DNA of 64,000 nt from Clostridium sardiniense (GCF_016907995.1 NZ_JAFBDA010000005.1:124001-188000); one strand, 5' to 3'. Counted from the first letter of the stretch, positions 15,887-25,159 are shown. Notes: generated from the letters alone by a model not told the origin. Translations and numbers: made by a program.

Positions 15887-17443
15887 ATGAGTATAGTTAC
15901 TGTTAAAGAGATGAACCATGGATTTGGTGATAGAGCTATTTTTGAAGATGTTTCTTTTAGACTTTTAAAAGGAGAACACGTTGGGCTTATTGGTGCAAAT
16001 GGTGAAGGTAAGTCTACCTTTATGAATATAATCACAGGTAAACTTATGCCTGATGAAGGAAAAGTTATTTGGTCAAACAATGTACGTGTTGGATATATGG
16101 ACCAGCATGCTGTTTTAAATAAAGGTACTTCTATCAGAGATGCCTTAAGAGAAGCTTTTAGATATTTATTTGACTTAGAAGCTGAAATGAATTCACTTTA
16201 TGAAAAAATGGGTGAGGTTTCAGAAGATGAACTAAACAAAATGCTTGAAAGAACTGCTGTTATTCAAGATATGCTTGATAATAATGGTTTTTATATGATA
16301 GATGCAAAAATTGATGAAGTCGCAAAAGGTCTTGGTCTTTTAGATTTAGGACTTGAAAAAGATGTAGATGATTTATCAGGAGGTCAAAGAACTAAAATAC
16401 TACTTGGAAAACTTCTTTTAGAGAATCCTGACATATTACTTCTAGATGAACCTACTAACTATCTAGATGAAGAACATATAGAATGGCTTAAGAGATATCT
16501 ACAAAGTTATGAAAATGCATTTATACTTATATCTCACGATATACCATTTTTAAATGATGTTATTAACTTAATATATCATGTTGAAGAAAGAAAACTTACA
16601 AGATATGTTGGTGACTATTATGAATTTAAAAGAAAACATGAAGAAAACAAGAAAAGACTTGAAATAGCTTATGAAAAGCAACAAAAAGAAATAGCAAGAC
16701 TTGAAGATTTCGTTGCTAGAAATAAGGCAAATGTTGCAACAACTGGTATGGCAAAGTCAAGACAAAAGAAATTAGATAAAATGGATAGAATAGAGCTTTC
16801 AAAAGAAAAACCAAAACCTGAATTTGATTTTAAATATTCAAGAACATCAGTAAAAACTATCTTTGAAACTAAAGATTTAGTAATTGGATATAGTGAACCT
16901 CTTACAAAACCTCTTAATCTTTATATGGAAAGAGGTCAAAAGATAGCTTTAGTTGGTGCTAATGGTCTTGGTAAGTCTACTCTACTTAAGAGTTTACTTG
17001 GAAAAGTTAAGCCACTATCTGGTGAAGTTATGCTTGGAGATTATCAAAATATAGGATATTTTGAACAAGAAGATAGAGAAGAAAATAATAATACTTGTAT
17101 AGAAGAAGTTTGGAATGAGTTCCCAAGCAAAACTCAATATGAAATAAGAGCTGCCCTTGCTAAATGTGGACTTACAACTAAACAACTTGAATCTAAGATA
17201 AGAGTTTTATCTGGAGGAGAGGCTGCAAAAGTTAGACTTTGTAAAATACTTAATACTGCAACTAATATTCTTATCTTCGATGAGCCTACTAACCACTTAG
17301 ATGTAGATGCTAAAGATGAACTTAAGAGAGCTTTAAAAGAATATAAAGGATCAATACTTCTAGTATCACACGAACCAGAATTCTATAAAGATATAGTTAC
17401 AGAAGTTTGGAACTGTGAAGATTGGACATTAAAAATCATATAA
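15887..17443 (+). CDS. ABC-F family ATPase (YfmM-like), ribosome-associated
   Basis: The 518-residue soluble protein has two ABC domains and no membrane segment, as in ABC-F translation factors and ribosome-protection proteins. Domain one has GANGEGKST, LSGGQRTK and LLLDEPTNYLD. Domain two has GANGLGKST, LSGGEAAK and LIFDEPTNHLD. Between them (about 245-310) is a charged interdomain linker rich in Lys and Glu. The start MSIVTVKEMNHGFGDRAIF and the length agree with Bacillus YfmM. The start codon follows AGGAGG. It is divergent from the csoR operon and has its own terminator; no attenuator leader is apparent, so I do not infer a resistance role. Confidence 0.93.
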   Translation: MSIVTVKEMNHGFGDRAIFEDVSFRLLKGEHVGLIGANGEGKSTFMNIITGKLMPDEGKVIWSNNVRVGYMDQHAVLNKGTSIRDALREAFRYLFDLEAEMNSLYEKMGEVSEDELNKMLERTAVIQDMLDNNGFYMIDAKIDEVAKGLGLLDLGLEKDVDDLSGGQRTKILLGKLLLENPDILLLDEPTNYLDEEHIEWLKRYLQSYENAFILISHDIPFLNDVINLIYHVEERKLTRYVGDYYEFKRKHEENKKRLEIAYEKQQKEIARLEDFVARNKANVATTGMAKSRQKKLDKMDRIELSKEKPKPEFDFKYSRTSVKTIFETKDLVIGYSEPLTKPLNLYMERGQKIALVGANGLGKSTLLKSLLGKVKPLSGEVMLGDYQNIGYFEQEDREENNNTCIEEVWNEFPSKTQYEIRAALAKCGLTTKQLESKIRVLSGGEAAKVRLCKILNTATNILIFDEPTNHLDVDAKDELKRALKEYKGSILLVSHEPEFYKDIVTEVWNCEDWTLKII

Positions 17444-17457
17444 TAATTCTAGAATTT

Positions 17458-17489
17458 AAAGAGTTAGCGTAAAAGCTAGCTCTTTTTCT
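17458..17489 (+). terminator. Terminator of the ABC-F gene
   Basis: An 11-bp stem (17458-17468 with 17475-17485, one G-U) is followed by TTTTTCTT on the plus strand. Confidence 0.85.
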
Positions 17490-17646
17490 TAAATTATTTA
17501 TAATTAATAGGTAGAATTGTAATGTAAATATAAGTTTTATTTTTATTTATATATTGATTGCTATACTAATTTTATTTATAAAACTTCTTAGGATAATTTG
17601 ACTTTTAAAATAATATAATTTATAACTATTAATATAGTATATACTT

Positions 17647-17675
17647 AAAGATCAACATTTTGTTGATCTTTTCTT
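17647..17675 (+). terminator. Orphan terminator-like hairpin upstream of gltS
   Basis: A perfect 11-bp stem (17647-17657 with 17661-17671) and 3-base loop is followed by TTTTC and TTT. No gene ends just before it; it lies about 190 bases past the ABC-F terminator. Confidence 0.6.
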
Positions 17676-17768
17676 TATTTAATATTCTGTTATTTTTTCC
17701 CAACCTTAATTATTATTAAATATTTTCTATTATATAAAACGGTAAATTTCTCATTTTTTCATAAATAC

Positions 17769-17797
17769 TTTAATTATTATTAAAAATATAGTAAAAT
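17769..17797 (+). promoter_or_regulatory. Candidate promoter of the first gltS
   Basis: TTTAAT (17769-17774) and TAAAAT (17792-17797) are spaced by 17 bases. The same block, including the ATTAAAAATAT spacer, recurs ahead of the second gltS copy, which supports a retained promoter. Confidence 0.4.
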
Positions 17798-17854
17798 TAT
17801 TAATAGTTAGTTCAAAATTTACATTTAATTTCTAATCACAAAGGAGGAATATAA

Positions 17855-19051
17855 TTGGAATTAAAATTTGATATATTTCAAACAATGGCATTAGCTACTG
17901 TTGTTTTTTATTTAGGAAATTTTTTAAAAAGTAAAATAAAGTTTTTATCAAAATATTGTATACCTGCACCAGTAATTGGTGGGCTTCTATTTGCAGTGTT
18001 AGTTCTTGTTTTAAGAATAACTAATATTGCAACAATAACTTTAGATACTACTCTTCAAAATTTATTTATGACTGCATTCTTTACTAGTGTTGGGTTTACT
18101 GCAAGCATTAAGATACTAAAAAAGGGAGGACTTAACGTAATAATATTTTTGTTCCTTTCTATATTATTAGTAATATCTCAAAATGCATTAGGTGCATCAC
18201 TTGCAAAATTATTTAATTTAGATCCTTTACTTGGACTTTGTACAGGCTCTATTCCTATGATTGGAGGTCATGGAACTGCTGGTTCATTTGGACCTCTTTT
18301 AGAGGAAATGGGCGTTGCTGGAGCAACTACTGTATCATTTGCTTCTGCAACTTTTGGACTAGTTATGGGTAGCCTAATAGGTGGTTTTGTTGCTAAAAAT
18401 TTAATTGAACGCAATAAACTTAAAACCCCAAAGGAATCTCACGATAAATTTATACCAGTAAGCGACTTCCATGAAGATAACAAAGCACTTCTTTGTAATA
18501 AAAGACTTATGAAAGGTGTTTCTTGGATATTTATTGCAATGGGAATTGGCTCAGTAATTTCAGGATTTATTCAAAACTTAGGACTTACTTTTCCATCATA
18601 TATAGGTGCTATGATAGCTGCTGCTATTATTAGAAATCTATGTGATATTAAAAATGTAAAACTTGAAGAAAAAGAAATAGAAGTTATCGGTGGAATAAGC
18701 CTTTCATTCTTCTTATCTATGGCTTTAATGGGACTAAAATTATGGGAACTATTTGACTTAGCAGGCCCTATGGTTGTAATGCTAGTTGGGCAAATGCTTC
18801 TTATGGGATTATTTGCTTACTTTATTACATTTAAAGTTATGGGAAAAGATTATGAAGCTGCTGTATTTGCATCTGCAAATTGTGGATTTGGTATGGGCGC
18901 TACTCCTAATGCTGTAGCAAATATGGATGCATTAACAAGTAAGTTTGGCTTTGCACCAACTCCGTATCTTACAGTTCCAATTGTAGGATGTTTATTTATA
19001 GATTTTGTAAATTCAGCTGTAATTACACTATTTATAAATATATTACATTAA
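17855..19051 (+). CDS. gltS: Sodium/glutamate symporter, copy 1
   Basis: This 398-residue ESS-family carrier imports glutamate with sodium. It has about ten helices in two halves; the hairpin-loop motifs GGHGTAGSFGPLLEEMG and the matching GFGMGATPNAVANMDAL region are intact. It starts at TTG 17855, seven bases after AGGAGG, an unusual start for such a conserved gene and likely to lower expression. The next gene is a close paralog of identical length, most different in the second and third helices. The two arose by tandem duplication and each has its own promoter and terminator. Confidence 0.93.
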   Translation: MELKFDIFQTMALATVVFYLGNFLKSKIKFLSKYCIPAPVIGGLLFAVLVLVLRITNIATITLDTTLQNLFMTAFFTSVGFTASIKILKKGGLNVIIFLFLSILLVISQNALGASLAKLFNLDPLLGLCTGSIPMIGGHGTAGSFGPLLEEMGVAGATTVSFASATFGLVMGSLIGGFVAKNLIERNKLKTPKESHDKFIPVSDFHEDNKALLCNKRLMKGVSWIFIAMGIGSVISGFIQNLGLTFPSYIGAMIAAAIIRNLCDIKNVKLEEKEIEVIGGISLSFFLSMALMGLKLWELFDLAGPMVVMLVGQMLLMGLFAYFITFKVMGKDYEAAVFASANCGFGMGATPNAVANMDALTSKFGFAPTPYLTVPIVGCLFIDFVNSAVITLFINILH

Positions 19052-19088
19052 ATTTCTCTATAGAGTTAATTTATATTATAATATTTAA

Positions 19089-19130
19089 ATCTATCTAATT
19101 GTTTTTATATCAATTAGGTAGATCTTTTTT
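19089..19130 (+). terminator. Terminator of gltS copy 1
   Basis: A 13-bp stem (19089-19101 with 19111-19123, with G-U pairs) is followed by TTTTTTTAT on the plus strand. Confidence 0.8.
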
Positions 19131-19210
19131 TATTATACTTTATACCTTACTTATTAATATTATTTTTTATTGTAATATTTTCCCTTATGTTTAATCTTTG
19201 TTAAAAAACT

Positions 19211-19238
19211 TTTAATCTGATTAAAAATATTGTAAAAT
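19211..19238 (+). promoter_or_regulatory. Candidate promoter of the second gltS
   Basis: TTTAAT (19211-19216) and TAAAAT (19233-19238) are spaced by 16 bases, in a block closely similar to the one before gltS copy 1. Confidence 0.4.
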
Positions 19239-19333
19239 TATCATTAAAAGATTTCATATATATAAAATTTTTTATTAATATTCATTTTATTTTGAATTAT
19301 TATTAAATATTTTCTAAAAAGGGGGCAAAACAT

Positions 19334-20530
19334 ATGGAATTAAAATTTGATATTTTTCAAACAATGGCCTTAGTTACACTGGTATTTTATATGGGGCAAT
19401 ATTTTAAAAATAAAGTATCAGTATTATCTAAGTATTGTATTCCATCACCTGTTATAGGTGGTATTATCTTTGCAATAGTGGTTCTTATTTTAAAAATTAC
19501 TAATATTGCAACTATAACTTTAGATACCACACTACAAAATATTTTTATGACTGCATTCTTTACTAGTATAGGATTTACAGCTAGCATTAAGATATTAAAA
19601 AAAGGTGGTATTAGTGTAGCAATATTCTTATTTTTATCAACACTACTTGTACTATCTCAAGATATTTTAGGTGTATCTTTAGCATCTTTATTTAATTTAG
19701 ATCCATTGCTTGGACTTGCTACAGCTTCCATTCCAATGATAGGCGGTCATGGAACTGCTGGTTCCTTTGGACCACTATTAGAGTCTATGGGTATTTCTGG
19801 TGCAACTACAGTATCTTTTGCTTCTGCGACTTTTGGACTAGTTATGGGAAGTTTAATTGGTGGTATTATTGCTAAAAATCTGATAGAGCGTAAAAATTTA
19901 AAAACGCCAAAGGAATCTCACGATAAATCTATTCCAGTAAGTGATTTTCATGAAGATAATAAAGCAATTCTTTGTAATAACAGGCTTATGAAAGGTATTT
20001 CCTTAATTTTTATTGCCATGGGACTTGGTTCAATAATCTCCGGACTTATTCAAGCCTTAGGACTTACTTTCCCATCATATATAGGTGCTATGCTAGCTGC
20101 TGCTATTATTAGAAATATATGTGATATGAGAAATATTACTCTTGTTGAAAAAGAAATTGAAACTATAGGTGGAATTAGTCTATCATTTTTCTTATCTATG
20201 GCTTTAATGGGATTAAAGCTATGGGAACTTTTCGATTTAGCAATCCCTATGATTATAATGTTAATTGGACAAACTCTCCTTATGGCTTTATTTGCTTACT
20301 ATATAACCTTTAAAGTTATGGGGAAAGATTATGAAGCTGCTGTATTTGCATCTGGAATTTGTGGATTTGGTATGGGTGCAACGCCTAATGCTATTGCAAA
20401 CATGGATGCATTAACAAGCAAATTTGGATTTGCACCAAATGCTTATTTTACAGTACCAATTGTAGGATGCTTATTTATAGACTTCGTAAATTCAACCATT
20501 ATAACGTTATTTATAAATATACTCCATTAG
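19334..20530 (+). CDS. gltS: Sodium/glutamate symporter, copy 2
   Basis: This is the second, 398-residue tandem copy of the GltS glutamate carrier. It shares the GGHGTAGSFGPLLESMG and GFGMGATPNAIANMDAL transport motifs and the same termini (MELKFDIFQTMAL and VNS-TITLFINILH-like end). It starts at ATG 19334 behind GGGGG, eight bases away, in contrast to the TTG of copy 1. Differences are mostly conservative, so both copies look functional. It is convergent with the azoreductase gene across a shared terminator. Confidence 0.93.
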   Translation: MELKFDIFQTMALVTLVFYMGQYFKNKVSVLSKYCIPSPVIGGIIFAIVVLILKITNIATITLDTTLQNIFMTAFFTSIGFTASIKILKKGGISVAIFLFLSTLLVLSQDILGVSLASLFNLDPLLGLATASIPMIGGHGTAGSFGPLLESMGISGATTVSFASATFGLVMGSLIGGIIAKNLIERKNLKTPKESHDKSIPVSDFHEDNKAILCNNRLMKGISLIFIAMGLGSIISGLIQALGLTFPSYIGAMLAAAIIRNICDMRNITLVEKEIETIGGISLSFFLSMALMGLKLWELFDLAIPMIIMLIGQTLLMALFAYYITFKVMGKDYEAAVFASGICGFGMGATPNAIANMDALTSKFGFAPNAYFTVPIVGCLFIDFVNSTIITLFINILH

Positions 20531-20557
20531 AGTTATATTTAATATTTACATAATAAG

Positions 20558-20609
20558 AGAGGATTTATATCTCTATGATATTAAAAATCATTAAAGATAT
20601 AAATCCTCT
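20558..20609. terminator. Bidirectional terminator between gltS and the azoreductase gene
   Basis: A 15-bp stem (20558-20572 with 20595-20609) lies between two convergent genes, with T-rich sequence after it on the plus strand. Confidence 0.75.
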
Positions 20610-20620
20610 TTCTCTTTATA

Positions 20621-21226
20621 TTAAAACTCTTTTACTAATTTATCAGCTTTATCTTTAGCATCCTTTAAAATTCTATCTACATCTATTCCTTGAACATCTA
20701 CATTTTCCGCTACGATAGTTTGGAAATCTTTTATTCCAAAGAAAGCAAAAATAGTTCTTAAATATCTCTCTCCCATTTCAAAATTTGAAGTAACAGCATT
20801 TGAATAATCTCCGCCTCTAGATGATACAAATAGAGCCTTTTTACCTTCACATAATCCAACTGGGCCTTCTGCAGTATATTTAAATGTTATTCCTGATACA
20901 CTTACATAATCTATATAAGCTTTTAATATTGCTGGAATACTTAAATTCCACATTGGCGCTGCTATAACATATTTATCTGCTTCTTTAAATTGATATGCAT
21001 ATTTTAGTACCTTGTGATTTCTGCTCTCTTCATTTTTAGGTCCAAATACTGCTCTTAAATCTTCTCCTCTTAGGAAATCTATACCTTCTTTATATAAATC
21101 CAAGGTTATAACTTCATCATTTGGATTATTCTTTTTATACTCATTAATAAACTCATCTGATATACTGTAAGTTCTTGATTTTCCTTCTGGTTTTATATTT
21201 GCTTTTATATATAATACTTTACTCAT
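20621..21226 (-). CDS. FMN-dependent NADH-azoreductase (AzoR family)
   Basis: This 201-residue flavodoxin-fold quinone/azo reductase has the FMN phosphate loop in KANIKPEGKSRTYSI, the PMWNLSIPAILKAYID flavin-contacting loop and the SRGGDYSN loop near residue 136, all typical of AzoR. Such enzymes reduce quinones and azo compounds and often respond to electrophile stress. The start is ATG 21226 behind AAGGAG. An HxlR-family regulator is divergently transcribed next to it, the common layout for a regulator controlling its oxidoreductase neighbour. Confidence 0.9.
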   Translation of the reverse strand: MSKVLYIKANIKPEGKSRTYSISDEFINEYKKNNPNDEVITLDLYKEGIDFLRGEDLRAVFGPKNEESRNHKVLKYAYQFKEADKYVIAAPMWNLSIPAILKAYIDYVSVSGITFKYTAEGPVGLCEGKKALFVSSRGGDYSNAVTSNFEMGERYLRTIFAFFGIKDFQTIVAENVDVQGIDVDRILKDAKDKADKLVKEF

Positions 21227-21293
21227 TTTACTCTCTCCTTAATGTGTACTTTTTCTTGTAAATATATTTTACTATTCTCTTTCCATGAGAAAA

Positions 21294-21310
21294 GTATATT
21301 CTTTATATAC
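21294..21310. promoter_or_regulatory. Candidate HxlR operator in the azoreductase-regulator gap
   Basis: The inverted repeat GTATAT-5-ATATAC lies about 70 bases upstream of the azoreductase start. A related pair, GTATAC and GATAC, follows near 21344-21359. HxlR-type regulators often bind GTA-n-TAC repeats in such divergent gaps. Confidence 0.35.
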
Positions 21311-21461
21311 CTTTTTAACAAGTAGGCACTTTTTTTATATATAGTATACAAAAAGATACCTTAATTAATTTAACTTTAATAATTTTCCATATATACTTGA
21401 AAATATTATTTATTAATTTATGATATAATATAATAAATATAAAATATGAGGTGCTTATATA

Positions 21462-21830
21462 ATGACTAAAGACTTAAGCATTCATGACAAGTGTCACATG
21501 AATGAGATTTGTGAAAAGCCTGAATCATGTCCCATGATTTTAGTACATAAATTGGTTTCAGGAAAATGGAAAATCCTTATTTTATGGTATTTAACTAATG
21601 GTTCTTTAAGATTCAGTGAATTAAAAAGAAAGCTGCCTGATGTTACACAAAAAATGCTAACTAACCAGCTTAGAAGTTTAGAACAGGATAATTTAATATA
21701 CAGAAAAGTTTATCCAGTAGTTCCTCCTAAAGTTGAATATGGATTAACTGATATAGGTAATAAAATAATACCTATACTTGAAAATATGCATAATTATGGA
21801 ATGGAATATATTAATTCATCTTTAGATTAA
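21462..21830 (+). CDS. HxlR-family transcriptional regulator
   Basis: This 122-residue winged-helix regulator has the family signature from residue 23: CPMILVHKLVSGKWKILIL, then LRFSELKRKLPDVTQKMLT and LEQDNLIYRKVYPVVPPKVEYGL given here in pieces. The Cys in CPM is the usual redox-sensing residue, and two further Cys (11 and 17) lie in the N-terminal arm. A thiol-based response to quinones or electrophiles is plausible given the divergent azoreductase gene. The start is ATG 21462 behind GAGGTG. Confidence 0.9.
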   Translation: MTKDLSIHDKCHMNEICEKPESCPMILVHKLVSGKWKILILWYLTNGSLRFSELKRKLPDVTQKMLTNQLRSLEQDNLIYRKVYPVVPPKVEYGLTDIGNKIIPILENMHNYGMEYINSSLD

Positions 21831-21846
21831 TATATTATTATTTATA

Positions 21847-21880
21847 AACTAAAAGAGCTATATTTCTAGCCCTTTTAGTT
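21847..21880. terminator. Bidirectional terminator between the HxlR and hydrolase genes
   Basis: AACTAAAAG (21847-21855) pairs with CTTTTAGTT (21872-21880), and GCTA/TAGC extends the stem inward past a small internal loop. It lies between convergent genes. Confidence 0.7.
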
Positions 21881-22690
21881 TTATTTACATATAAATTTAA
21901 TAAGCCTTTTATTAAATTCATCTAGCTGATCATAGAATAGCCCATGACCACTCTCTTCAAAAGCATATAGTGTAGACCCATATATATTTTTATTTAATTC
22001 TAAAGCGAACTCAAAAGGACATATCTCGTCTAGCATTCCATGAAATATCCCAGTTGGTACCTTTATACACTTTAAATCATCAAACATATTCTCATCTCTA
22101 AGAGATATAGCTGTCTTTATTGTCGCATATCCTGTAGATTTAAGTGATATTAATGAAAACCAATTTCTAAATTCTTCACTTATATTGCTTGCAAAAAAAT
22201 TTTTTCCAAAATCACTTATAGCTTTTGGTCTATCCTTATATATTGCTTTAATAATAGCATCAACATCTTCTTTTGAAGTTCCATATGGATATCCAGGGTA
22301 TTTTGTAAAAGATGGTGCTGCTGCTCCTAAGAGTGCAAGTTTCGATACTTTATATCCTTTATGTCTTGCCATATATCTAATAGCTATTGCTCCTCCCATT
22401 GAAAACCCAGCAAGAATTAGAGATTTAACATCTATATTTTTTATTATTTTATATAAATCATCAGCTAAATCATCATAAGAATATCCTTCAAAAGGCTTAT
22501 CTGATTTTCCAAATCCTCTAATATCTATTGATATACAACGTATATTATATTTAGGTAATATGTTATATTGATACTCAAATACCTCACTAGTTAAGGGCCA
22601 ACCATGAATAAATAACACAGTAGGATTTCCACTTGGATTTATATCATTAACCGCTATTTTTACATCTTTACTAATTTTTTGATAATACAT
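21881..22690 (-). CDS. Alpha/beta hydrolase
   Basis: This 269-residue hydrolase has the oxyanion region FIHGWPLTS, the nucleophile elbow GFSMGG (Ser97), the acid in GMLDEICPF and the catalytic His in ESGHGLFYD. The layout and the RGFGKSDKP segment fit the esterase/haloperoxidase-like branch. The substrate is unknown. The start is ATG 22690 behind GAGGTG. It is monocistronic and divergent from the HAD gene. Confidence 0.88.
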   Translation of the reverse strand: MYYQKISKDVKIAVNDINPSGNPTVLFIHGWPLTSEVFEYQYNILPKYNIRCISIDIRGFGKSDKPFEGYSYDDLADDLYKIIKNIDVKSLILAGFSMGGAIAIRYMARHKGYKVSKLALLGAAAPSFTKYPGYPYGTSKEDVDAIIKAIYKDRPKAISDFGKNFFASNISEEFRNWFSLISLKSTGYATIKTAISLRDENMFDDLKCIKVPTGIFHGMLDEICPFEFALELNKNIYGSTLYAFEESGHGLFYDQLDEFNKRLIKFICK

Positions 22691-22813
22691 TCTAACACCT
22701 CTATTTATTAATATTAGATAATATGTATTTTTTAAAGATATTAGACCATCTGTTAGTATTATAAATGTTTTGATATAATATAATTGCCAATTTAATTATG
22801 AGGGGAGTATTTT

Positions 22814-23491
22814 ATGGGATACAAAGGGATAATATTTGATTTTAATGGAACTCTTTTTTGGGATTCAGAAAAGCATGAACTTGCATGGAAGAGATTCTCA
22901 AAGGATCTTAGGGGACATGAATTAAGTGATGAAGAAATTAGACTTAATGTCCATGGTAGAACAAACAAAGTGATTTTAGAGTATATTCTCGAAAAAACTT
23001 TTACTGATAATAGCTTTGAAACCTTATCTAAAGAGAAAGAAAAAGTTTATAGAGATATGTGCTTAGATGATATAGCTTCATTTAAACTAGCACCTGGTGC
23101 TACAAAATTATTTGATTACTTGAAGGAAAAACATATTCCTTTTACTATAGCTACAGCATCTGGTAAAGAAAATGTATTATTCTTTATAGAAAAATTTAAT
23201 CTAGATAAATGGTTTGATACCGATAAGATAATCTTTGATGACGGGACAATCCTTGGTAAGCCTGAACCTGATATGTATATAAAAGCTTCTAAAGCACTTA
23301 ATTTATATCCTAAAGATTGTATTGTTTTTGAAGATGCTATATCTGGTGTTGAAGCTGCAAGGAGAGCTAATATAGGTAAAATAATAGTAATTGCTCCTAC
23401 AGAAAAAGAATATTTATTTAAAAATCTATCTTCTGTTAGTGGTACTATTGTAGATTTTAATTTTAATAAAGAGTTTTTGGAATTAGACTAA
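22814..23491 (+). CDS. HAD-superfamily hydrolase
   Basis: This 225-residue class I HAD protein resembles beta-phosphoglucomutase and related phosphatases. It has an alpha-helical cap after motif I, TASGK (motif II), GKPEPDMY (motif III Lys) and FEDAISGVEAA (motif IV). Motif I is DFNGTLF: the nucleophile Asp9 is present but the acid/base Asp at +2 is Asn11. That change would be expected to weaken phosphatase turnover, so the reaction may differ. The start is ATG 22814 behind GGGGAG. No neighbour hints at a substrate. Confidence 0.85.
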   Translation: MGYKGIIFDFNGTLFWDSEKHELAWKRFSKDLRGHELSDEEIRLNVHGRTNKVILEYILEKTFTDNSFETLSKEKEKVYRDMCLDDIASFKLAPGATKLFDYLKEKHIPFTIATASGKENVLFFIEKFNLDKWFDTDKIIFDDGTILGKPEPDMYIKASKALNLYPKDCIVFEDAISGVEAARRANIGKIIVIAPTEKEYLFKNLSSVSGTIVDFNFNKEFLELD

Positions 23492-23526
23492 TTAAATTTT
23501 AGATTATATATAATAAACTACATTTA

Positions 23527-23562
23527 TAAAAGCCTACTTAATAATTATTAAGTAGACTTTTA
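23527..23562. terminator. Bidirectional terminator between the HAD and PTS genes
   Basis: A near-perfect 36-base palindrome (centre in AATAATTATT, one mismatch) lies between convergent genes, flanked by A and T runs. Confidence 0.75.
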
Positions 23563-23623
23563 TGATTTTATTGTTAAGTTATTAAATGCATGAGTTAAAA
23601 TATAATATAAATTCTTAATTTCT

Positions 23624-24934
23624 TTATAAATTATTTTGTTCTTCTACTAACTCTTCTTTTCTATATTGATTATCTAAAGCTTTAACAAATGGATAGTATA
23701 TCATAGTTGATACTAATATACATACAATTTGTACTGCTGCCCCTTGCCATCCTGCTACTAAGAATCCACTAAATATTCCTGGTGTTGGCCACGGAGCTTG
23801 TATTCCATTAAATAATGGCATAAATCCTATCTTCTGAGCAAAATATGCAATAAGTATAGAAACTGTAGGTGCTAATGCTACTGGTATTAACATTAATGGA
23901 TTAAATATTATAGGAAGACCAAATACTAATGGTTCATTTATATTGAATAATGCAGGCACAGCACTAAGCTTTCCAAGCATCTTTAGTCTTTGTGATCTAG
24001 CAACAAGCAATACTGATATTATTAATCCGATTGTCATACCTGCTCCTCCAATAGTTGCAAATTGATCAATCATTTGAATTGTACCAATATGACCATTTTG
24101 AAGAGTTAAGTTGCCAGCTTCAAATAATTTCTGATTTTCTAATGTATTTGCTGTAATCATTGGATTTACTACTGAATTAACAACCCCTGGGTGGATACCA
24201 AACCACCACAATAATCCATTAAGTAACCCAACTATAGTTATAGCTCCAATAGATGCAGTTAATCCTTGAAGTGGAACTTGAAGCATTTCATATATCCATT
24301 CGTGAAGTGATGTTTCTGCTGCTAAAGCTAGTCCATTTACTAAAAGACTAAAAGCTATAATTAATACTCCTGGTATAAGTGCACTAAATGATCTTGATAC
24401 CATAGGAGGTACACTATCAGGTAATTTTATAACCATTTTCTTTCTAACTACAAATCTAAATATCTCTGTTGAAGTTATTCCCATAAAAATTGCAGCTAAT
24501 ATCCCCTTAGATCCAAGCCACGCCATTGGAAGTACTCCTAAAACTATTTCCCTTGATTCTGGTGCTATGGCTATTTTAGGAGTTATTATTATATATGAAA
24601 CTAGTGCAAGTATCATAACTGATAATTTATCAAGTTCATAATCCTCTGATAATTTGTAAGCTAAAGTACCACAAAGCATAAATCCCATCATATCAAAAGT
24701 AGCCTTGTAAGCTGGTGATATATATGAAACCCAGTCTTCACCAAAAATACTTGCCATAAATTCTGGATACCCCTCCACTGGGAAGCTAGTTATAAGTAAA
24801 AATATTGATGCGATAATTGTAAGTGGCATTACAGCTAAAAACCCTGATCGTAATGCACTAAAATACCTCATACTTGTAACTTTTGATACCGCAGGTACCA
24901 TTTTTTCCTCAATTAAATTCGTAAATTTCTCCAT
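23624..24934 (-). CDS. PTS EIIC component, lactose/cellobiose family
   Basis: This 436-residue membrane component of a sugar phosphotransferase system has about ten helices. The family markers WWFGIHPGVVNSVVNPMIT and FNINEPLVFGLPIIFNP (substrate-site NEP) are intact. It has no fused IIA or IIB and none lies nearby, so it must use partners encoded elsewhere. I place the start at ATG 24934 behind AGGAG, six codons inside the longest frame. Upstream are a MalY-type gene and an RpiR regulator, a set like the malX-malY pair of enterobacteria, but a terminator separates them from this gene. Confidence 0.9.
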   Translation of the reverse strand: MEKFTNLIEEKMVPAVSKVTSMRYFSALRSGFLAVMPLTIIASIFLLITSFPVEGYPEFMASIFGEDWVSYISPAYKATFDMMGFMLCGTLAYKLSEDYELDKLSVMILALVSYIIITPKIAIAPESREIVLGVLPMAWLGSKGILAAIFMGITSTEIFRFVVRKKMVIKLPDSVPPMVSRSFSALIPGVLIIAFSLLVNGLALAAETSLHEWIYEMLQVPLQGLTASIGAITIVGLLNGLLWWFGIHPGVVNSVVNPMITANTLENQKLFEAGNLTLQNGHIGTIQMIDQFATIGGAGMTIGLIISVLLVARSQRLKMLGKLSAVPALFNINEPLVFGLPIIFNPLMLIPVALAPTVSILIAYFAQKIGFMPLFNGIQAPWPTPGIFSGFLVAGWQGAAVQIVCILVSTMIYYPFVKALDNQYRKEELVEEQNNL

Positions 24935-25121
24935 ACCCCTCTCTCCTCTCATCTACTATGTACGATTTAATTATATCAATTTATATTTTAACAATATATC
25001 CCTTTATTAGAGAAATTTCTCCATCTATTCTATTTCAATTAATTATTTTATCTTTTTAACTTTATTTATTTAATATTTTTTGATAAATTTCACATACTTC
25101 TTTAAATTATTATTAAATTTA

Positions 25122-25156
25122 AAAGAGGTTTATCTAAAAACTAGATAAACCTCTTA
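25122..25156 (-). terminator. Terminator of the rpiR-malY unit
   Basis: A perfect 14-bp stem (25123-25136 with 25142-25155) is followed by a short T run on the minus strand, directly after the malY stop. Confidence 0.8.
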
Positions 25157-25159
25157 ATT

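Larger units (their letters stand above)
17444..17854. other. Gap between the ABC-F gene and gltS
   Basis: This stretch holds the ABC-F terminator, a second strong hairpin at 17647-17671 with no gene in front of it, and the gltS promoter. No open frame with a ribosome binding site was found. A short untranslated RNA ending at the second hairpin is possible. Confidence 0.45.

Noticed and set aside
15887-17443. Antibiotic resistance function for the ABC-F protein
   Set aside because: Its sequence and length fit the housekeeping YfmM-like group, and no attenuator leader or resistance context is present.
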